DNA from: Nucisporomicrobium flavum
GTDB taxonomy: Bacteria; Actinomycetota; Actinomycetes; Mycobacteriales; Micromonosporaceae
Length of the DNA: 64,000 nucleotides
Assembly (NCBI RefSeq): GCF_016464385.1
Contig: NZ_JADMLH010000029.1
Location: 18,934 to 82,933 of the forward strand
Direction of reading: 5' to 3'
The notes beneath the pieces were generated by a model that had not been told where the DNA came from, searched no databases, and saw only the letters and a list, made by a program, of their open reading frames with translations. The position numbers and the translations under genes were made by a program. Shown in pieces: positions 59,511 to 64,000 of this stretch. Within the stretch, counting starts at the first letter, position 1; each line of letters begins with the position of its first letter.

Positions 59511-60733
59511 GGGCCGGGGGAGCGCAGCAGGACCCGGATCAGGTGCTGCTGCGCCGGGCCCGGCGGGTCATCGCGCTGCAGACGGCGGGCGCGATCACCG
59601 TCAGCCTGCTGGTGGTCGGCGTGCTGGCGCTGATCGTGGTGGCGCGCAGCCAGAACGCCGCCGCCACGGCGCTGCTGCGGGACACTGCGGCGGCCGCCGA
59701 CGACGTGGAGGATCCGCCGCGGGGCGTGTGGATCTTCAGGCAGGGCGCCGGCGGCGCGGTCGAGGCCACCCCCGGCGGCCCCGGGGGCTTCCCTGATCGC
59801 GGCGCGCTCGACCGGGTCCGCGCGGGCGGCGCGAGCGAGACCACCCAGGTCGACGGGCGTGAGGGCGGCTACCTCGTGCTGACGCAGCGGCGGGACGGGC
59901 GGGCGGTGCAGGTCGTGATGAGCCGGCACGAGCAGCACGACGAGCGGGAACGGCTGGCCGGCGCGCTCGCCGCCGGGGAGGTGGTGGGCCTGCTCATCGC
60001 GCTGCTCTCCGCGACGCTGCTGGCCCGCCGGGCGACGGCCCCGCTGGCCGACGCCCTGGCCCGGCAACGCCGGTTCGTCGCCGACGCCAGCCACGAGCTG
60101 CGCACCCCGCTCACCCAGTTGCACACCCGCGCGCAGCTGCTCCGGATGGACCTGCAGGCCGGCGAGGGCGCGCCGAGCGTCGCCGACGACGTCGACCGGC
60201 TCGTCGCCGGGTCCCGGCATCTCGGCGAGGTCGTCGAGGACCTGCTGCTGTCCACCCAGCTCAGCCGGCGCGACGACGCGCGCGTACCGGTCGACCTGGG
60301 GGCGGTCGCCGCGGACGTGGTCGCCGAGCACGCCGACCGGGCCCGTGACCAGGGTGTGGAGCTCACCCTCGTCCCCGCCGCCGACGGACCCTCCGTGGTA
60401 CGCGGCCACCGGGCCGCCCTCCGGCGCGTGCTCACGGCCCTGGTCGACAACGCGCTCAGTCACACGGCGAGCGGCGGGCACGTGAGCGTGAGCCTGGGCC
60501 GGGAGCACGCCGTGGTCACCGTCGTGGTGCGCGACGACGGCACCGGCTTCGACCCGGCCGACACCGAGCGGCTGTTCGCCCGCTTCGCCCGCGGCGGCCA
60601 CGGCGACCAGCGCCGCTTCGGGCTCGGCCTGGCGCTGGCCCGCGAGGTCGTGACCGGCCACGGCGGGACGATCGAGGCGTGGGGACGCCCGGGCCAGGGC
60701 GCCGCCTTCACGATCAGCCTCTCCGCAGGCTGA
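59507..60733 (+). CDS. Sensor histidine kinase
   Basis: A 408-residue membrane kinase partnered with the overlapping regulator. Two membrane helices (about 22-45 and 158-178) flank an outer sensor of about 110 residues (Asp/Gly/Arg-rich, no known fold). A HisKA domain follows with phospho-acceptor His196 in DASHELRTPLTQLH, then a HATPase domain (ALVDNALSHTASGGHVSVSL, DDGTGFDP, GFLGLGLA-type FGLGLALAREV). No clear HAMP is present. The GTG start overlaps the regulator stop. The signal is unknown; the neighbouring flavohemoglobin gene hints at oxidative or nitrosative stress. Confidence 0.9.
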   Translation: MRAGGAQQDPDQVLLRRARRVIALQTAGAITVSLLVVGVLALIVVARSQNAAATALLRDTAAAADDVEDPPRGVWIFRQGAGGAVEATPGGPGGFPDRGALDRVRAGGASETTQVDGREGGYLVLTQRRDGRAVQVVMSRHEQHDERERLAGALAAGEVVGLLIALLSATLLARRATAPLADALARQRRFVADASHELRTPLTQLHTRAQLLRMDLQAGEGAPSVADDVDRLVAGSRHLGEVVEDLLLSTQLSRRDDARVPVDLGAVAADVVAEHADRARDQGVELTLVPAADGPSVVRGHRAALRRVLTALVDNALSHTASGGHVSVSLGREHAVVTVVVRDDGTGFDPADTERLFARFARGGHGDQRRFGLGLALAREVVTGHGGTIEAWGRPGQGAAFTISLSAG

Positions 60734-60802
60734 TCATTGCCGCGCCGCGCCCGGCTTCTCCACGCCCGGCGAGAGGTACATCACGGTCGAAAAGCCCCGG
60801 GC

Positions 60803-60816
60803 GGGACCTTCGGCAC
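60803..60816 (+). promoter_or_regulatory. Possible DevR/DosR-like box upstream of hmp
   Basis: GGGACCTTCGGCAC, 83 bases before the flavohemoglobin start, resembles the actinobacterial DevR/DosR half-palindrome pattern GGGAC-N-GTCCC, with the right half imperfect. DevR responds to hypoxia and NO, which would suit the gene. The match is partial. Confidence 0.3.
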
Positions 60817-60898
60817 TCATCCGGTGCGTTCTGCGCCCATACGGTCGCCCGGGCGGTCGGTGATCCGGTCCGCCCGTCCGCGCGACCGAAGGAGAACC

Positions 60899-62155
60899 GT
60901 GCTCACACCGTCGTCGGCAGCCGTCGTGACAGCGACCCTGCCCGCAGTGCGCAGCCATGCCGAGGCCATCACCGGGGCCTTCTACCCCCGGATGTTCGCC
61001 GCCCACCCCGAGCTGCTGGACCTGTTCAACCGGGGCAACCAGGCGACCGGCAGACAGCGCCAGGCCCTCGCGGCGGCCGTCGTCGGGTACGCCGAGCACC
61101 TCGTCGGCGAATCCGGCGTCCCGTGGACCCCGATCTTCGAGCGGATCGCCCACAAGCACGCGTCGCTCGGCATCACGCCGGCGCAGTACCCCATCGTCGG
61201 GCGGCACCTGCTGGCCGCCGTGGGGGAGGTCCTCGGCGACGCGGTCACAGCCGAGGTGGCCGCCGCCTGGGACGAGGTGTACTGGCTGTTCGCCTGCGAG
61301 CTGGTCGCCCGGGAGGCCCGCCTCTACCAGCACGCCGGCGTCGGCGACCCGGCCGAGGTGTGGCGTTCCTGGCAAGTGGCCGACCGGGTGGCGGAAACCG
61401 ACGACGTGGTGACGCTCGTGTTGGCGCCGGCGGACGGCCGGCCCGCCGGTGACTTCATCCCGGGCCAGTACGTCTCCGTCGTGGCCGAGCTGGGCGCGGG
61501 CTCAGCCTTCAGTCCGTTCGTGGGTGGCGGTGGGGTGGTCGGACGGGGTCGTCAGATCCGGCAGTACAGCCTCTCCGGCCGGCCCGGCGCCGGCACCTGG
61601 CAGATCACCGTCAAGCGGGTCCGGGCCCTGGACGGTGCCCCGGAGGGTGTCGTGTCGTCGTACCTGCACGAGCACGTCGCCGTCGGCGACCAGTTGCGCA
61701 TCAGCCCGCCGTTCGGTGACGTCAGCAGCGTGCCGGGCGACGGCCCGCTGGTGCTGGTCAGCGCGGGCATCGGGGTGACGCCGGCGATGTCGGCGCTCGA
61801 GCACCTCGCCGAGCACGGGCCGGACCGGCCGGTCGTGCTCGTGCACGCCGACCGGGCCGGCTCCACCCACGCGCTGCGCCGGCACCTGCCACGGCTCAGC
61901 CGCAGCCTGCCCGGGCTGAGCGTCGACCTCTGGTACGAGCACAGCGCCGACCCCGAGCCGGTGGCCGTCGACCGGGCCCGGGTGAACGCCGGCCGGGTCG
62001 ACCCCGACGCCATCCCGCTGCCGTCGGGCGCGTACGTGCACCTCTGCGGCCCGCTGCCGTTCATGAACCTCGTCCGGAGCACCCTGCTGCGCCGGGGCGT
62101 ACCGGGCGACCGGATCGCGTACGAGGTGTTCGGTCCCGAGATGCTGCGGTCCTGA
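60899..62155 (+). CDS. hmp: Flavohemoglobin (nitric oxide dioxygenase)
   Basis: A 418-residue cytoplasmic enzyme oxidising NO to nitrate with NAD(P)H. A globin domain (about 1-135; heme-pocket Tyr in GAFYPRMFAAHPELLDLFNR and proximal His in IAHKHASLGI) is followed by a ferredoxin-reductase part with FAD motif RQYSLSGRPG and NAD motif PLVLVSAGIGVTPAMSALEH, ending YEVFGPEM. A Gly-rich insert of about 15 residues (FSPFVGGGGVVGRGRQ) lies just before the FAD motif and is longer than usual. The start is GTG with AAGGAG upstream. Confidence 0.93.
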   Translation: MLTPSSAAVVTATLPAVRSHAEAITGAFYPRMFAAHPELLDLFNRGNQATGRQRQALAAAVVGYAEHLVGESGVPWTPIFERIAHKHASLGITPAQYPIVGRHLLAAVGEVLGDAVTAEVAAAWDEVYWLFACELVAREARLYQHAGVGDPAEVWRSWQVADRVAETDDVVTLVLAPADGRPAGDFIPGQYVSVVAELGAGSAFSPFVGGGGVVGRGRQIRQYSLSGRPGAGTWQITVKRVRALDGAPEGVVSSYLHEHVAVGDQLRISPPFGDVSSVPGDGPLVLVSAGIGVTPAMSALEHLAEHGPDRPVVLVHADRAGSTHALRRHLPRLSRSLPGLSVDLWYEHSADPEPVAVDRARVNAGRVDPDAIPLPSGAYVHLCGPLPFMNLVRSTLLRRGVPGDRIAYEVFGPEMLRS

Positions 62156-62163
62156 CGCTCCGA

Positions 62164-62625
62164 TCAGGCCAGCCGGGCCGGGAAGCCGCCGGTGGCGATC
62201 GGGCCCCACGACTCGATCGTCACCCGGATCAGCGACTTGCCCTGCTCGCGCATCGCCTGGCGGTACTCGTCCCAGTCCGGGTGCTCACCGGAGATCACCC
62301 GGAAGTACTCGACGAGCGGCTCCAGCGCCTCCGGCAGATCCAGCACCTCGGCCGTCCCGTCGACCTGCACCCAGGCGCCGCCGAAGTCGTCGGAGAGCAC
62401 GCACACGCTCACCCGCGGGTCGCGGCGGATGTTGGCCGCCTTCGCGCGTTCCGGGTACGTGGAGATGACGATGCGGCCTTCCGCGTCGACGCCGCACGTG
62501 TTGGGCGACGACTGCGGGCGGCCGTCGCGACGGGTCGTCATGAGGATCGCGTGGTGCCGCGGGCGCAGGAACTCGAGCAGCTCCTCGCGGCTCACCTTCG
62601 TGTTCGTGGCGATCGTGCGGGGCAT
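62164..62625 (-). CDS. PPOX-class, probably F420-dependent, oxidoreductase
   Basis: A 153-residue split-barrel flavin/deazaflavin enzyme. Blocks seen are LLEFLRPRHHAILMTTRRDG, RPQSSPNTCGVDAEGRIVIS, AKAANIRRDPRVSVCVLSDD and WVQVDGTAEVLDLPEALEPL. The KxxNIRRDPRVSV pattern is typical of actinobacterial F420-binding PPOX proteins that reduce varied substrates. It is convergent with hmp (8 bases apart) and 4 bases downstream of ppgK on the same strand, so the two are one operon. Confidence 0.85.
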   Translation of the reverse strand: MPRTIATNTKVSREELLEFLRPRHHAILMTTRRDGRPQSSPNTCGVDAEGRIVISTYPERAKAANIRRDPRVSVCVLSDDFGGAWVQVDGTAEVLDLPEALEPLVEYFRVISGEHPDWDEYRQAMREQGKSLIRVTIESWGPIATGGFPARLA

Positions 62626-62629
62626 GCGC

Positions 62630-63442
62630 TCAGCCCTCCCCGCCCGCGAAGGCCGCGCCGGGGACGCCGGGCCGGTCCGCCCGCGTCTGCACCGCGCCCG
62701 GGTGCCCGGCGGCCTGCTCGGCGGTGACCGCCGCGCCGATGATGCCGGCGTTGTTGAGCAGCGTGGCGGGCACGATCGGGGTACGGATCTCGAGCAGCGG
62801 CAGCCACTTGTCCGACTTCTTGCTGACCCCGCCGCCGACGATGAACAGCCGCGGCGACAGCAGCATCTCCACGTGGCGCAGGTAGTCCTGGACCCGGCCG
62901 GCCCACTTCTCCCAGCTCAGGTCCTCCTGCTCGCGGGCGCGGTCGGAGGCGCGCAGCTCCGCGTCCTTGCCGTCGAGCTCGAGGTGGCCGAACTCGGTGT
63001 TCGGCACCAGCGTGCCGTCGAGGAACAGGGCGCTGCCGATGCCCGTACCGAAGGTCAGCATCATCACCAGGCCGCGCTGGTCGTGCCCGGCGCCGAAGGC
63101 GACCTCGGCGACGCCCGCGGCGTCGGCGTCGTTGAGCACGGAGACCGGCTTGCCCAGGCGGTCGGCGAACAGCCGGGCGGCGGGCGCGTCGATCCAGGAC
63201 TTGTCGACGTTCGCGGCCGTCCGCGTCACGCCGTCCACCACCACGCCGGGGAAGGTGACGCCGACCCGCTCGTAGTCGCCGAACTGCCCGGCCACCTCGG
63301 CGACCGCCTCGACGACGCTCGCCACGTCCGAGGGCTGCGGCGTCGGTACGCGGACCCGTTCCGCGAGCAACTCGCCGCGCACCGTGTCGACCGGTGCCCC
63401 TTTCACGCCCGACCCGCCGATGTCGATGCCGAGGATGGCCAT
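62630..63442 (-). CDS. ppgK: Polyphosphate glucokinase
   Basis: A 270-residue ROK-type kinase that phosphorylates glucose using polyphosphate or ATP. It opens AILGIDIGGSGVKGAPVDT, with VGVTFPGVVVDGVTRTAANV, catalytic Asp in VLNDADAAGVAEVAFGAG, FGTGIGSALFLDG and TEFGHLELDGKDAELRAS (the PPGK-specific GHLE block), then LSWEKWAGRVQDYLRHVE. ATG 63442 is chosen with GGAG about 11 bases upstream; a longer frame to 63511 has no family match. It links glucose to the sugar-phosphate pool. Confidence 0.93.
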   Translation of the reverse strand: MAILGIDIGGSGVKGAPVDTVRGELLAERVRVPTPQPSDVASVVEAVAEVAGQFGDYERVGVTFPGVVVDGVTRTAANVDKSWIDAPAARLFADRLGKPVSVLNDADAAGVAEVAFGAGHDQRGLVMMLTFGTGIGSALFLDGTLVPNTEFGHLELDGKDAELRASDRAREQEDLSWEKWAGRVQDYLRHVEMLLSPRLFIVGGGVSKKSDKWLPLLEIRTPIVPATLLNNAGIIGAAVTAEQAAGHPGAVQTRADRPGVPGAAFAGGEG

Positions 63443-63717
63443 CTGCTGTTCTCCGTCTCCGTGCGTTTCGAAGGTGTCTACCCACGCACACCCGTGGTCG
63501 AATCGTGCCACCGGCGCCGGGGCACCGCGCGCGGGGCCCGGGGCGCCCGTGGTGGGGCGGTTCGTCTATGTTTCCCCTGGTCGCCGAACCCGACACGGAA
63601 CGTGACTCATACTTTCGGCTAGTCAAGGGTGGTCCGAGCGGCTAGCGTGGGGTGACAAGTGAACGGTCGCCGCGTGCGGGCACGGCTCTCTGCCCGCTGA
63701 TGGAGGACCTCCCTCGA

Positions 63718-64000
63718 ATGACTGTCACCGCATTGCGAACCGGCAAGCCGTCGCCCTCGAGCACGGACAGTGCCGCCGATCTCCTCGCCGCCATGGGCGC
63801 CGTCGCGCCGGCGGACCCCCGCCGCGCCGTGCTGCGGGACCGGGCGATCGAGGCCTGGCTGCCGCTGGCCCGACACCTCGCGCACCGCTACTCCGGCCGC
63901 GGCGAGCCCACCGACGACCTCGTCCAGACCGCCACCGTCGGCCTGATCAAAGCCGTCGACAAGTTCGACCCCGAACGCGGCGTCGACTTCGCCGGCTACG
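63718..64000 (+). CDS. SigB/SigF/SigG-type RNA polymerase sigma factor (3' end outside window)
   Basis: The 94 visible residues show a non-conserved lead-in then sigma region 1.2/2: VLRDRAIEAWLPLARHLAHR, YSGRGEPTDDLVQTATVGLI, KAVDKFDPERGVDFAGY. The YSGRGE...DLVQ.A..GL..A...FDP.RG pattern is that of stress/sporulation sigma factors of the SigB/SigF family, usually governed by anti-sigma and anti-anti-sigma proteins. GGAGG lies 11 bases before the ATG. An in-frame ATG at 63700 overlaps it and is less likely. The gene runs off the window edge. Confidence 0.85.
   Translation, partial: MTVTALRTGKPSPSSTDSAADLLAAMGAVAPADPRRAVLRDRAIEAWLPLARHLAHRYSGRGEPTDDLVQTATVGLIKAVDKFDPERGVDFAGY

Noticed and set aside
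63443..63717. SigB-type GTTT...GGGTA promoter before the terminal sigma gene
   Set aside because: GTTT and GGGT-like words occur but not at the 14-17 base spacing needed.

Overview
The window is about 70% or more G+C with dense, G/C-ending coding frames and frequent GTG starts. It comes from the chromosome of a filamentous actinobacterium. The GlgE-pathway operon, a CebR-type operator in front of a family 6 cellulase, and several small-molecule and regulatory families typical of Actinoplanes and Micromonospora relatives point to Micromonosporaceae (inference; no rRNA is present to confirm it). No tRNA, rRNA, CRISPR array, insertion sequence or prophage was seen. Two genes are cut by the window edges: glyS at the left and a SigB/SigF-like sigma factor at the right.

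Layout. 1-6 kb: the end of glycyl-tRNA synthetase, a double hairpin, then an exported set (an AT-richer secreted protein, a lipoprotein, a trypsin-fold protease, a membrane-anchored protein). 5-11 kb: an ECF sigma factor with a SnoaL-like tail, a DUF6069 protein, an S-adenosyl methyltransferase, an orphan SUKH-type immunity protein, an LPXTG wall protein and a Tat-type glycerophosphodiesterase. 11-15 kb: a decayed patch with a LuxR-type regulator broken by a perfect 26-bp tandem duplication, a secreted lipase, a 2H phosphoesterase and a methyltransferase stub cut after about 26 codons. 15-24 kb: an oxidoreductase/ThuA pair, a GAF-GGDEF diguanylate cyclase, UDP-glucose dehydrogenase, CutC, a secreted GH2-LamG hydrolase and an ECF sigma/membrane-protein pair. 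24-31 kb: an OFA-type transporter with a 35-residue partner, the GH6 cellulase under a CebR-type operator, two small transferases and a frameshifted arginase-like gene.

31.8-40.4 kb holds the most unusual locus. It is a tightly overlapping operon encoding a six-helix bis-heme membrane protein with a charged repeat tail, a NuoF-like flavoprotein fused to a three-Cys ferredoxin, a TlpA-like thioredoxin lipoprotein, a CcdA-like thiol transporter and a receptor Ser/Thr kinase, followed by a paralogous kinase. Together they could move electrons from cytosolic NAD(P)H to extracytoplasmic hemes and thiols and sense the result through Cys-containing ectodomains (inference).

40-49 kb: DUF427, a small Cys-protein/membrane-protein pair opposite a pentapeptide-repeat protein, Tex with a long RGG tail, a compact ATPase-LuxR regulator facing a PP2C phosphatase across a palindromic region, a GNAT protein and a VOC protein. 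49-57 kb: the glgE-treS-mak-glgB operon, which turns trehalose into branched alpha-glucan. 57-64 kb: a spermidine-synthase-like protein, a DUF2231 protein, a two-component system, a flavohemoglobin, a PPOX/F420-type protein, polyphosphate glucokinase and the start of a stress-type sigma factor.

Three genes (LuxR-like, arginase-like, TlpA-like) carry apparent frameshifts. Two of these lie in short G runs and may be sequencing errors. Several short tandem duplications recur across the window.
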